Translations under genes and position numbers: made by a program | Shown: positions 23,801-31,171 of the stretch, piece by piece | Layout: each line of letters opens with the position of its first letter | Numbering within the stretch: the first letter of the stretch is position 1 | The notes under the pieces: generated by a model | What the model saw: the letters and a program-made list of their open reading frames with translations, nothing else | Databases searched by the model: none | Told to the model about the DNA's origin: nothing | Assembly: GCA_024687305.1 (NCBI GenBank) | Contig: JAILEQ010000110.1 | Coordinates: 1-36,619 of the forward strand | Direction of reading: 5' to 3' | Source: Lachnospiraceae bacterium | GTDB taxonomy: Bacteria > Bacillota > Clostridia > Lachnospirales > Lachnospiraceae | Length of the DNA stretch: 36,619 bases

Positions 23801-24448
23801 GATTTCTTTGTGAAAGATCAGCTTACGGAAAGCTTTGTTTTCGAAGAACTGACGCGTCTTAAATCAAACGGTGAGGGACTTTTGAAAGTCTGCATGCTCG
23901 CATATGTAAAATATTATTCCGAAAATCCTGCGGAAGTCGACGATACGATAAGAGGATACATAAATGAATTCTTGGGATATCTTGTGGATGACGGGATATA
24001 CTTCTCGTACTTCAAGGAATTCATGGAGCAGGGGCTTGAGGAAATAAACCGCTTTACCGACAAGACGTTTGTAGAGTACAAAACAGAACCCGGAAGGCGA
24101 GTGTTCATACACTACATCATCGAATGCGACGACGATTCGGGCTCGGATTACATCACTGCCGAGATGCCCGATATGTACGGCGGACTTCATTCGATGTCGT
24201 TTGTGCTTTTCTTTGGCGAGAACCTTCTTTACTACATCACAGAGGAGATAAACGGCGATGAACAGCTGACAGAATCGGGAAACATCACAAAGAGCGATAT
24301 TTCTTCGGATATCAAGACAAGCCGGTTCTCTGAGATAAACGACATAGTCATTTCGCACACGTTAAGCGATTACGATGCGCTGGAGCATCTGATCTACGAT
24401 TACAGGCGAAAAGATTACCTGATAGACAGATTATTTACGATGAAATAA
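20876..24448 (+). CDS. DUF5717 family large protein
   Basis: The 1190-residue protein is the type annotated as DUF5717, so far seen by me only in Lachnospiraceae-like genomes and of unknown function. The first 290 residues are beta-rich (ELSPDELYNGTFNIYSS and similar), consistent with two immunoglobulin-like domains. Residues about 300-960 are a long helical series that looks like TPR-type or solenoid repeats (for example MYKTYLKGTPGTNI and YNEAQWILDRIESDFLNSGD). The final 220 residues are mixed alpha/beta. No signal peptide or membrane helix is seen, so it is cytoplasmic or recruited by its neighbour. ATG 20876 follows GCGGAG. The start of the DUF5716 gene is 17 bases after its stop, and the two probably work together. 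Confidence 0.75.
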   Translation: MRQIIGRLLEGKFNYEKGKIDFSCPRIELELSPDELYNGTFNIYSSAHENVEGFVVCHDIRMHILNDTFTEDGANIGFAFSAKGLEEGDVVKGEIDVISNRGEYYLPYVVTIAHSTLESSLGSIRNLFHFANLAKTDWDEAVKLFYSDRFRELFKGNDRKYLRTYIGLSSSFGNELNVEEFLLEINKKQPIEFIVAKDTLVVEEPRGQVEEYIDITRNGWGYTYLYVSCDSEFVTLSKETVTDADFLGNYLHYGLVVDADKLHGGNNYALVRFYNSFISFEVTVKVQGNLLVKQDIMKNAEKSNILIDMVTFYTAFRLKRITAGTWTAQTGLLVDRLMSLYPASATYKMFKAQLLIAEERYNEAQWILDRIESDFLNSGDYASAEWAYFLYLTTLINREESYIDQISDEVENIYNRDPSKWQVAWLLLYLSQEYAVSPSKKWLFIENQLLIGCISPVMYVEAANMLSLNPALLAKLDRIEQRVLLFMLKEDMLNADVARQVVFLAESGKWFSPALLKILQSCYELLSDKETLDCICTLLIAHDKKGPEYFQWYKLAIEEDVRVTKIYEYYMLSLDISRHAPLPKMVYLYFSYQNELDWKHAAYLYARVIEQKNDPEMEEIFTQYKETIDRFALDEIANGHMNRDLAVIYRFVLNENLLYEDMAVKLAPLIFTHRISVESDNVSRVIVYQGREIVGNAYPIVDREAYVPIYNRDFSIMFEDNFSNRYMKSVPYDIEKLMVPGKLANMLLPYVEDNLSFDVYACECSSELVEITDENRCRYQRILDSDEIDPAYKTEIRSKLLNYYYDNDAIRELDNVLNSLTPEGMGAKERNICLKFMIQRGMYDKAIDWIYAYGTEGVDLKNVVKLCSHLIQRSDFEPNETITSLAALCFFNGKHDETVLKYLCDNFFGLTKDLRKLFTSAQNFDLDVSAMCENLLIQIMYTGYYVSERMDIYKTYLKGTPGTNIRLAFLSQCCFDFFVKDQLTESFVFEELTRLKSNGEGLLKVCMLAYVKYYSENPAEVDDTIRGYINEFLGYLVDDGIYFSYFKEFMEQGLEEINRFTDKTFVEYKTEPGRRVFIHYIIECDDDSGSDYITAEMPDMYGGLHSMSFVLFFGENLLYYITEEINGDEQLTESGNITKSDISSDIKTSRFSEINDIVISHTLSDYDALEHLIYDYRRKDYLIDRLFTMK

Positions 24449-24465
24449 GGGGCAGCTAAACGCAA

Positions 24466-25743
24466 ATGGAACCTTTGGACAAGGAAGTAAAAAGAAAAAG
24501 CAAAGAATATGCCGTAGGCATCGACATAACGGATTCTTTTGCGCAGATAAGCGTGGGAGCCGTCGATACCGACGGTGTTGAAACCATGTCCGTAAATGTC
24601 GGGAAGACCGACTTCCTGGTACCGACAGCCCTCTTTAAACGAAGCGAGGTAAATCAATGGTTTGCCGGCTTTGATGCCATCAAGTACAAAGAAACCGAAG
24701 GCTATTTCATTGACAGACTCATCTCTAAGGCAAGAGCGAACGAGACAGTAACGGTCGGAACAGAAGAATTTAAACCGTCCGCTCTTATGGCGTTATTCTT
24801 AAAGCGTTTACTTACGCTTGCGGGAAGGGTGACCCCGCTTTCGGGCATCGTTTCCATCATGATCACCGTCGATATTCTTGACGGCACTTTGATAAACGTA
24901 TTAAACGAAGCGGTATCGTCACTTTCCATCAAGGGCGCTTCGGTTCATTTCCAGAACCATATGGAGAGCTTTTATAACTATATGCTCTATCAGCCCAGAG
25001 ATCTTTGGAACAGAGACGTTGTCCTGATAGATTCGACCGGCGAATACTTAAAGAGTCTTCGTATGGAATGCAACAAGAACACGACTCCGATTGTGGCTTT
25101 TATAGATTCTCACGAAGACGTGGATCTTAAGAGCGAAGAGTTCGACGAGCCAGGATATCCCGGTAAATTCAGCGCATTTGCCGAATCTATCGTGAAAGGA
25201 CATATGATATCTTCCGTATATCTTATAGGTGACTCGTTTAAGTACGAATGGTGCAAGGACGGAATATCTTATCTTTGCAAGAAGGGAAGAGTGTTCCAGG
25301 GCAACAATCTCTTTTCAAAGGGAGCGTGCTACGGAGCCAAAAATCTTGTAAGCCCTTCGATACTGAGCAGCGGTTACGTGTTCCTTGGTAACGACAAGCT
25401 TAAGTCAAATGTCGGGATCAATGTACTTAAGAGAGGCGAGAACGCATACTTGCCTTTGCTTGACGGCGGCATAAACTGGTTTGACGCTCACAAAGAATGT
25501 GATATCATCCTTAATCAGGGCAATAAACTCACACTTATAGTGACACCGCTTACGGGAAAGAACCCCGAAACGGTTGACATAACAATGGGAGACCTTCCGA
25601 AACGTCCTCCCAAGACTACAAGACTTAACGTAAAAGTGCGAATGCAGTCCGAGAACCGAATGCAGGTCACGATAAAAGATCTCGGGTTCGGTGAACTTTT
25701 CCCTGCGGCTAACATAGAATGGAACGAGGTGATAAGCGTATGA
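24466..25743 (+). CDS. DUF5716 family protein with Hsp70/actin-like fold signatures
   Basis: The 425-residue protein is annotated in related genomes as DUF5716. I see degenerate motifs of the Hsp70/actin ATPase fold: a phosphate-1-like GIDITDSFAQ (18-27), then FLVPTALFKRSEVNQWFAG like the DnaK strand that follows, a phosphate-2-like VVLIDSTGEYLKS near 184-197, and an adenosine-type VYLIGDSF near 250 with FSKGACYGAKN near 284. The last 90 residues are beta-rich, reminiscent of a substrate-binding part. Classical catalytic residues are not all evident, so ATPase activity is uncertain. It lies between the DUF5717 protein and a TPR protein whose ATG overlaps its stop, which suggests one complex. 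Confidence 0.7.
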   Translation: MEPLDKEVKRKSKEYAVGIDITDSFAQISVGAVDTDGVETMSVNVGKTDFLVPTALFKRSEVNQWFAGFDAIKYKETEGYFIDRLISKARANETVTVGTEEFKPSALMALFLKRLLTLAGRVTPLSGIVSIMITVDILDGTLINVLNEAVSSLSIKGASVHFQNHMESFYNYMLYQPRDLWNRDVVLIDSTGEYLKSLRMECNKNTTPIVAFIDSHEDVDLKSEEFDEPGYPGKFSAFAESIVKGHMISSVYLIGDSFKYEWCKDGISYLCKKGRVFQGNNLFSKGACYGAKNLVSPSILSSGYVFLGNDKLKSNVGINVLKRGENAYLPLLDGGINWFDAHKECDIILNQGNKLTLIVTPLTGKNPETVDITMGDLPKRPPKTTRLNVKVRMQSENRMQVTIKDLGFGELFPAANIEWNEVISV

Positions 25744-26603
25744 ACCGTGTACTCATGTGCATCGGCGAGTATGCCGAGACACCCTACTACATCGAAAAAG
25801 TATATGTTAACGTTTATTCGGCCGAAGAACTGTGCTATGTGATCTACGAGAATGCGTTTCTGCTCGATAGGGATATACTTGACCGTAAACTCACCGACTG
25901 GATAGACAAGCAGTTGAAACTTCACGATCTTGCAAGAGACCTCACGGTACTCATAAACCAGAATGCGTCTGCGGCAGCTTTTGCAGGCACCATTCTTTCG
26001 TACGTGGGTTACTATTCAAAAGACGAGATATCCAGAGTTGAGAGCATCTTAAGGATGAACGTCTCGATGAACGTTTTTGAAAAGTGGAAAGCAAAAGCGG
26101 ACTTCCTTGTCGAAAACAGGCATTTCGTTCTGGCTATAAGCGAATACGAAAAGCTCCTTAAGTCTCTTCCCGACAACGAGACTGCGTTGCAAGCAAGCAT
26201 TTACAACAACCTGGGTATCGCATATTTAAAACTTTATCTTTTCGATTCGGCCGAGAAATGTTTCATGAGCTCGTTTGAGACAGATAACAACGAAGAGGCT
26301 TACAGGCACTATCTTACCGTAAAGAGGCTCAGTCTTTCCGATGACGATTACATAAGGCTGATTGCCGAGGAAGACAAAGCGTATAAAACATCCATACTCA
26401 TCGAGACAGACATGGATGAGGCAACGAAGGCATTTGAGTTAAGTGACGCCGCACTTGAACTCAAAGATATTTACGCTCTTAAGAATACCAACGAAAGCAG
26501 CATGTACTACGAAAAACTGCTTAAGCTTACAGAGGATCTTAAGGACGATTACAGGGATATTGTTCTTGAGGCATCAAGACAGGACAATCCCGAGGAAGAA
26601 TAA
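25740..26603 (+). CDS. TPR-containing protein of the DUF5716/DUF5717 cluster
   Basis: The 287-residue, mostly helical protein has TPR-like units at about 130-185 (FLVENRHFVLAISEYEKLLK, then NNLGIAYLKLYLFDSAEKCF). An N-terminal alpha/beta stretch (YIEKVYVNVYSAEELCYVIY) comes before it. No enzyme motif is seen. The ATG at 25740 overlaps the previous stop in an ATGA junction, and the next gene starts at the base after its TAA, so the three are made together. TPR proteins usually act as adaptors, which would suit a scaffold between the Hsp70-like protein and the membrane protein. That is inference. Confidence 0.7.
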   Translation: MNRVLMCIGEYAETPYYIEKVYVNVYSAEELCYVIYENAFLLDRDILDRKLTDWIDKQLKLHDLARDLTVLINQNASAAAFAGTILSYVGYYSKDEISRVESILRMNVSMNVFEKWKAKADFLVENRHFVLAISEYEKLLKSLPDNETALQASIYNNLGIAYLKLYLFDSAEKCFMSSFETDNNEEAYRHYLTVKRLSLSDDDYIRLIAEEDKAYKTSILIETDMDEATKAFELSDAALELKDIYALKNTNESSMYYEKLLKLTEDLKDDYRDIVLEASRQDNPEEE

Positions 26604-27806
26604 ATGGGATTTTTAAAGAATCTTTTCAATCGCAAAATTCAATATGACGAGGACTCTTTCGATTACGACAGCGAATACGATAATCCCGAATGGGACCGGA
26701 CCGACAAGCGGGAACCGATCGATCTTAACGACGTCAACATGATGGAAGAGTATGTAAAAAACTGCCTTTCACAGATATCCGATGCGTCGAAAGAGATGGA
26801 CAGGCTCACCAAAGAGTACGATGCGGTTTCCTGCCAGCTGAAAGATCTGGAAGAGGTTGAAGAGATACCTGTCAAAGACAGAGCCAAGATAGAAACATTT
26901 GCCAACGACATAAGGCGTCTTAGAAAAGAGCACGATGCATATGTGTTAAAAGAAAGCACTATGACGGACAGAGAGTATAAACTCGTTGAGTCTATTAAGG
27001 ACGATATTGCCGAAGCGGTAGAAAAACTCGAAAAGGAAGAGGATTTAAGAAAAAAGATCAAGCAGGATTTAAGAAGGCTTGACAGGGAAAAGCATGCTTA
27101 CTCGTACAGAAAGAACGAACTTGAGCAGGGGCTTGCAAACCTTAGAGGAACGGCATTTGTGGCGCTTGGCGCGGCAGCGGTGCTGGTGGTCATTCTGATC
27201 CTTTTACAGACGATATTGAAGCTTGACGTTACGCTTGGATATTTCGGAGCCGCAATGCTTCTTTCGATCGCACTTACTTTCATATTTGTAAAGTTTAAAG
27301 ACGATACTCTTGAAAAAGTAAGAGTCACAAACACGATCAACGGCCTTATACTGTTGGAGAATAAAGTAAAGATACGGTACGTAAACAACAAAAACCTTCT
27401 CGATTATCTTTACACGAAATATGATGTGCCCGATGCGTGGACATTAAGAGATCTTTACGACCGCTTCGAAAAGGAAAGAAGCGCAAGAGAAAAATTTCAG
27501 AAAAACGAGAAGATCTATCAGGAGCAGCTTGCGGGACTTGTAAGAGAACTCAGGAAGTTCAACGTAAGCGATCCCGAGGTGTGGATACATCAGGTCGATG
27601 CTATAATCGATCCCAAAGAGATGGTCGAGGCAAGGCACGGTCTTATTATGAGACGTCAGAAGTTAAGAAAACAGATGGAGTACAATCAGGATCTTGCGAG
27701 TGAAGCTTCGGAAGCGGTAAAGCACGTTATCGAAGAACATCCAAAGTTCAGAGACAAGATACTGGAACTTATAAATATATACGAAGAGGGAGAAAAACAA
27801 GAATGA
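26604..27806 (+). CDS. coiled-coil protein with two membrane helices
   Basis: The 400-residue protein starts with an acidic region (about 12-45) and a long coiled coil at about 50-180 rich in Lys, Glu and Arg. Two membrane helices follow at about 183-204 (FVALGAAAVLVVILILLQ) and 210-230. A second helical cytoplasmic part runs 231-400. Both soluble parts would face the cytoplasm. No family is recognised. The ATG follows the TPR gene stop without a gap, and its own stop overlaps the purB ATG (ATGA). It is a plausible membrane anchor for the DUF5717/DUF5716/TPR proteins. Confidence 0.7.
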   Translation: MGFLKNLFNRKIQYDEDSFDYDSEYDNPEWDRTDKREPIDLNDVNMMEEYVKNCLSQISDASKEMDRLTKEYDAVSCQLKDLEEVEEIPVKDRAKIETFANDIRRLRKEHDAYVLKESTMTDREYKLVESIKDDIAEAVEKLEKEEDLRKKIKQDLRRLDREKHAYSYRKNELEQGLANLRGTAFVALGAAAVLVVILILLQTILKLDVTLGYFGAAMLLSIALTFIFVKFKDDTLEKVRVTNTINGLILLENKVKIRYVNNKNLLDYLYTKYDVPDAWTLRDLYDRFEKERSAREKFQKNEKIYQEQLAGLVRELRKFNVSDPEVWIHQVDAIIDPKEMVEARHGLIMRRQKLRKQMEYNQDLASEASEAVKHVIEEHPKFRDKILELINIYEEGEKQE

Positions 27807-29236
27807 GTACAGATGTTTACCAAAGTCCGCTTTCGGAAAGATATGCAAGCAAGGAGATGCAGTATGTCTTCTCACCCGACATGAAATTCAGAACGTGGAG
27901 AAGACTGTGGATAGCACTTGCCGAGACCGAAAAGGAACTTGGACTTAATATCACGGATGAGCAGATAGAAGAATTGAAGGCTCACAAAGATGATATCAAC
28001 TACGACGTTGCAAAGGCACGTGAAAAGGAAGTACGTCACGATGTAATGAGCCATGTTTACGCATACGGCGTACAGTGCCCCAAAGCCAAGGGCATCATCC
28101 ATCTTGGAGCAACCAGCTGCTATGTCGGCGACAATACCGATATAATCGTTATGAACGAGGCTTTAAAGATCGTCAGGAAGAAGCTTGTAAACGTTATTGC
28201 CGAACTTTCGAAGTTTGCTATGGAGAACAAAGATCGCCCCACTCTTGCGTTTACACATTTTCAGCCTGCTCAGCCTACTACCGTTGGAAAGAGAGCCACT
28301 CTTTGGACTCAGGAATTCTTGATGGATCTGGAAGATCTTGAATATGTCCAGTCAACGCTCAAACTTCTCGGCTCTAAAGGAACGACCGGAACACAGGCTT
28401 CGTTTAAAGAGCTTTTTGAAGGCGACGATGAGAAGATCGACAGGATCGATCCGATGATCGCAGAGAAGATGGGCTTTAAAGCTTGCTATCCCGTATCCGG
28501 ACAGACCTATTCAAGAAAGGTTGATACGAGAGTAATGAACATTCTTGCGGGCATCGCTGCAAGTGCTCACAAGATGAGCAACGATATAAGGCTTTTACAG
28601 CACTTAAAAGAAGTGGAGGAACCTTTCGAGAAGAGTCAGATCGGTTCATCCGCCATGGCATATAAGAGAAATCCCATGAGAAGTGAGCGTATAGCTTCAC
28701 TTTCACGTTATGTCATGATCGACGCACTCAATCCCGCTATCACGAGTGCAACGCAGTGGTTTGAAAGAACGCTTGACGATTCCGCAAACAAGCGCATTTC
28801 CATTCCCGAAGGATTCCTTGCTATCGACGGAATACTCGATCTTTGCTTAAACGTTGTTGACGGACTTGTTGTTTATCCTAACGTTATAAACAAGAGACTT
28901 TTAAGCGAGCTTCCTTTCATGGCTACGGAAAACATCATGATGGATGCCGTAAAAGCGGGCGGAGACAGACAGGAGCTTCATGAGAAGATCAGAACCCTCT
29001 CCATGGAAGCCGGAAAGAATGTCAAAGTGGAAGGAAAAGACAACAACCTCCTTGAACTCATCGCAAAAGATGACTCGTTCGGTCTTTCCTACGAAGATCT
29101 TTTAAAGACGATGGACCCTTCAAAGTATACCGGACGTGCCGCTTTGCAGACGGAGCGTTTTGTCAAAGATGTTGTGGATCCGGTGCTTGAAGCAAGAAAA
29201 GATCTTCTCGGCGTTACCGCGACCATCAACGTTTAA
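27803..29236 (+). CDS. purB: adenylosuccinate lyase
   Basis: The 477-residue enzyme cleaves adenylosuccinate to AMP and fumarate, and SAICAR to AICAR, in purine synthesis. The fumarase/aspartase superfamily signature GSSAMAYKRNPMRSER is at 281-296. Other conserved parts are GATSCYVGDNTD and the histidine-bearing FTHFQPAQPTTVGKR. Length and motifs fit the long form found in Clostridia and eukaryotes. The ATG overlaps the previous stop, which ties purine synthesis to the uncharacterised cluster upstream. No other purine gene is in the window. Confidence 0.95.
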   Translation: MSTDVYQSPLSERYASKEMQYVFSPDMKFRTWRRLWIALAETEKELGLNITDEQIEELKAHKDDINYDVAKAREKEVRHDVMSHVYAYGVQCPKAKGIIHLGATSCYVGDNTDIIVMNEALKIVRKKLVNVIAELSKFAMENKDRPTLAFTHFQPAQPTTVGKRATLWTQEFLMDLEDLEYVQSTLKLLGSKGTTGTQASFKELFEGDDEKIDRIDPMIAEKMGFKACYPVSGQTYSRKVDTRVMNILAGIAASAHKMSNDIRLLQHLKEVEEPFEKSQIGSSAMAYKRNPMRSERIASLSRYVMIDALNPAITSATQWFERTLDDSANKRISIPEGFLAIDGILDLCLNVVDGLVVYPNVINKRLLSELPFMATENIMMDAVKAGGDRQELHEKIRTLSMEAGKNVKVEGKDNNLLELIAKDDSFGLSYEDLLKTMDPSKYTGRAALQTERFVKDVVDPVLEARKDLLGVTATINV

Positions 29237-29250
29237 AGGCGGTACAAAGA

Positions 29251-29859
29251 GTGATTAAGAACATTGTTTTTGACATAGGAAATGTTTTGGTGGATTTCGG
29301 CTGGAAAGGCTTTTTTGATAAATTTAACCTTTCTGACGAGCAGTTTGAGCGTGTTGCCAAGGCGACCGTTTATTCTCCTGTATGGAACGACATGGATATG
29401 GGCGTTTATTCGGAAGAGGTATTGCTTGAGAAATTCATTGAAAACGATCCCGGAATAGAAGACATACTTCGAAAGATATATGTGGACTTTAAGGGCCTTC
29501 TTATACAGTTTGATTATGCAAAACCCTGGATAAAAGAGCTCGGCGACAACGGATTTAAAGTATACTGTCTTTCAAACATGTCACATAAATCGGTCAGAGA
29601 AAATGCCGATGCTCTTGATTTCATAGCCATGCTTGACGGTTCGGTCTTAAGCTGCCATTGCAAGTTATGTAAACCCGACAGAGCGATATACGAGCTTTTG
29701 TTCAAGCGTTACGAATTAAAGCCCGAAGAGTGTATATTCATCGATGATCTTGAAAGAAATGTAAATGCCGCAATCGCTTGCGGCATGAAAGGTATCTTAT
29801 TTAAGAACAGAGAAGATGCCATAAAAGAGATCGACAGGATAGTGGCCGAAGAAAATTAG
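29251..29859 (+). CDS. HAD-family phosphatase
   Basis: The 202-residue hydrolase shows motif I VFDIGNVLVDF (nucleophile Asp8, with Gly instead of the usual second Asp), motif II CLSNMS, motif III in CKLCKPD, and motif IV FIDDLERN (Asp165, Asp166). A small alpha-helical cap sits between motifs I and II. The Asp-x-Gly form is the YihX/epoxide hydrolase N-terminal type, which includes sugar and nucleotide phosphatases. GTG 29251 lies 14 bases after purB. Its stop overlaps the convergent small membrane protein by four bases. Confidence 0.85.
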   Translation: MIKNIVFDIGNVLVDFGWKGFFDKFNLSDEQFERVAKATVYSPVWNDMDMGVYSEEVLLEKFIENDPGIEDILRKIYVDFKGLLIQFDYAKPWIKELGDNGFKVYCLSNMSHKSVRENADALDFIAMLDGSVLSCHCKLCKPDRAIYELLFKRYELKPEECIFIDDLERNVNAAIACGMKGILFKNREDAIKEIDRIVAEEN

Positions 29860-30194
29860 TTTTCTTTTTCCAAAGATTCATTATTGCCCGGTATCTTTGA
29901 AGGGTCGATCGTCATGACAGGATCGTGCGGGGTGGGAACACCGCCTATGTCAAGATCGGCGATCGTGTGCCTGTGAAAAACTTTTCCGAAAAGCCAGAGA
30001 TTTACCCAGATGAGTATCGGTACCACGATGGCGCAGCCTATGCATCCTTTTGCTGCGGTCGCTGCCCACTCTGTCTTTATAAACGAGAAGATAAGAGCAC
30101 ATAAAAAGAGACAGACCAGAAGTATAACTCCGATCAATGCCAGGACGCGCTGTCCTTTGGAATATTTTGATCTTTCTTTGGTTGTTTCGTTCAT
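29856..30194 (-). CDS. small two-helix membrane protein
   Basis: This 112-residue protein has two hydrophobic helices at about 17-39 (VLALIGVILLVCLFLCALIF) and 48-70 (CIGCAIVVPILIWVNLWLF), and hydrophilic ends. The acidic, Pro-rich tail has HDPVMTIDPSKIPG. No family is recognised beyond a hypothetical membrane protein typical of Lachnospiraceae. It is transcribed toward the HAD gene and its stop overlaps that gene by four bases. Its ATG is preceded by GGGGGATCTT, an acceptable ribosome site. Its promoter would lie in the divergent gap before the SEC-C gene. Confidence 0.65.
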   Translation of the reverse strand: MNETTKERSKYSKGQRVLALIGVILLVCLFLCALIFSFIKTEWAATAAKGCIGCAIVVPILIWVNLWLFGKVFHRHTIADLDIGGVPTPHDPVMTIDPSKIPGNNESLEKEN

Positions 30195-30254
30195 GGAAGA
30201 TCCCCCACCGAATGTTTTAATTCATGATAGCAAGCATGCATTGTTCGGTCAAGG

Positions 30255-30283
30255 TTGAAAAAGCATGAAGCATGTGTTATACT
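30255..30283 (+). promoter_or_regulatory. promoter of the SEC-C gene
   Basis: TTGAAA (30255-30260) and TATACT (30278-30283) are spaced by 17 bases. Transcription from here gives a 5' leader of about 155 bases before the ATG at 30446. Confidence 0.65.
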
Positions 30284-30289
30284 AGCCAA

Positions 30290-30445
30290 CGAAATTTTCT
30301 GCCGTTTAATAAACTGTAGTGCCGCCGGATGCTTTTTTACCGGTCGGATATAGAGCCGGGAGGCAGTCGGTCGGAATAAATTTGGAAAGCACATCCGTAG
30401 CATATATGCTAAATCCAAAACGGATGCGTAAATACGGAAATTAAA
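30290..30445 (+). promoter_or_regulatory. long structured 5' leader of the SEC-C gene, class unknown
   Basis: The leader contains several pairings: AGTGCCGCCGG (near 30319) with CCGGGAGGCAGT (near 30356), the perfect hairpin AGCATATATGCT, and CATCCGT with ACGGATG around it. No T run follows, so control of translation or a processed small RNA is more likely than attenuation. I compared it mentally with common riboswitch cores (c-di-GMP, cobalamin, TPP, SAM) and SRP RNA and found no convincing match. Confidence 0.4.
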
Positions 30446-30952
30446 ATGACATTACTTGAAAAATGGCGTAAGGCCGCTTACAACGAACAGGAAGACTCAC
30501 AGAAACTCAAAGAACTTTGGGATGACTATTTCAAAAAAGAAAAGAGTATCTATGAAAAGATATTAAAGAATCCCGACGATGTTGTAACGGGAACCGTTGC
30601 TGAGCTTGCCAAGAAATATAAGGTTTCGCAGATGATCATGACGGGATTTTTGGACGGTATCAACGATTCACTTGTAAATCCCAATCCCATCGAGACAATG
30701 GAAGCCGATACGGAAGTGAACCTTGGATTTGACAAGGCACTTCTTTATAAGAATATGGTCGCTGCAGGTGCAGACTGGCTTTATTCTCTTCCTGAGTGGA
30801 ACAACATCTTCTCCGAAGAAGAGCAGAAAGAGCTTTACAAGGAGCAGAAGCGTTCGCAGACCGTTCGTAAGGCAAACAAGATCTACCCCAACGATCCCTG
30901 TCCTTGCGGTTCGGGTAAGAAGTACAAGAAATGCTGCGGTAAGAACGCATAA
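30446..30952 (+). CDS. SEC-C motif protein
   Basis: The 168-residue protein is helical over residues 1-145 (acidic and lysine-rich). It ends in a SEC-C zinc motif [15 protein letters not shown] with Cys152, Cys154, Cys163 and Cys164, as at the C terminus of SecA. A short stretch near 52-75 ([20 protein letters not shown]) looks like a helix-turn-helix. Proteins of this layout are common and uncharacterised in Lachnospiraceae. The zinc knuckle may bind a protein partner such as SecB or ribosomal components, but no specific role is claimed. It is a single gene behind its own promoter and structured leader. Confidence 0.8.
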   Translation: MTLLEKWRKAAYNEQEDSQKLKELWDDYFKKEKSIYEKILKNPDDVVTGTVAELAKKYKVSQMIMTGFLDGINDSLVNPNPIETMEADTEVNLGFDKALLYKNMVAAGADWLYSLPEWNNIFSEEEQKELYKEQKRSQTVRKANKIYPNDPCPCGSGKKYKKCCGKNA

Positions 30953-30970
30953 TTTCCTGCAAAAAAATGA

Positions 30971-30999
30971 TTGACATAAGCGTAACAGTGTGATATTTT
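30971..30999 (+). promoter_or_regulatory. promoter of the infC-rpmI-rplT operon
   Basis: A consensus TTGACA (30971-30976) and TATTTT (30994-30999) are spaced by 17 bases, directly upstream of the leader RNA. Confidence 0.75.
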
Positions 31000-31006
31000 A
31001 CTAAAG

Positions 31007-31137
31007 TACGTTTATCAAATACAAAGAAGAGTATCCGCTCTCACCCCGTGGCAAAAGCTTAACGGGCGTCAACATATGTAAGTTAAGGCACAGCCTTTTT
31101 ATGTATAAAAGTGGATACTTTCGTATTCACTTTTTTA
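31007..31137 (+). ncRNA. L20-type ribosomal protein leader with attenuator
   Basis: The leader precedes infC-rpmI-rplT, the position of the L20 leader through which ribosomal protein L20 represses its own operon in Firmicutes. The region 31031-31090 is rich in pairable segments. AGAGTATCCGCTC (31028-31040) can pair with AAGTGGATACTTT inside the terminator stem at 31109-31121, a 12-pair antiterminator with G-T wobbles. Free L20 would favour the terminator form. The assignment rests on context and the alternative pairings that I can see. Confidence 0.75.
31107..31137 (+). terminator. attenuator terminator in the infC leader
   Basis: AAAAGTGGATAC (31107-31118) pairs with GTATTCACTTTT (31123-31134) around a TTTC loop and continues into a T run, about 35 bases before infC. 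Confidence 0.8.
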
Positions 31138-31171
31138 TTTACTTTTTATTCATCTAACGGAGGGTACGACT

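Noticed and set aside
30290-30445. SRP RNA or a known riboswitch
   Set aside because: The conserved SRP apical loop and the cores of the c-di-GMP, cobalamin, TPP and SAM classes could not be found.
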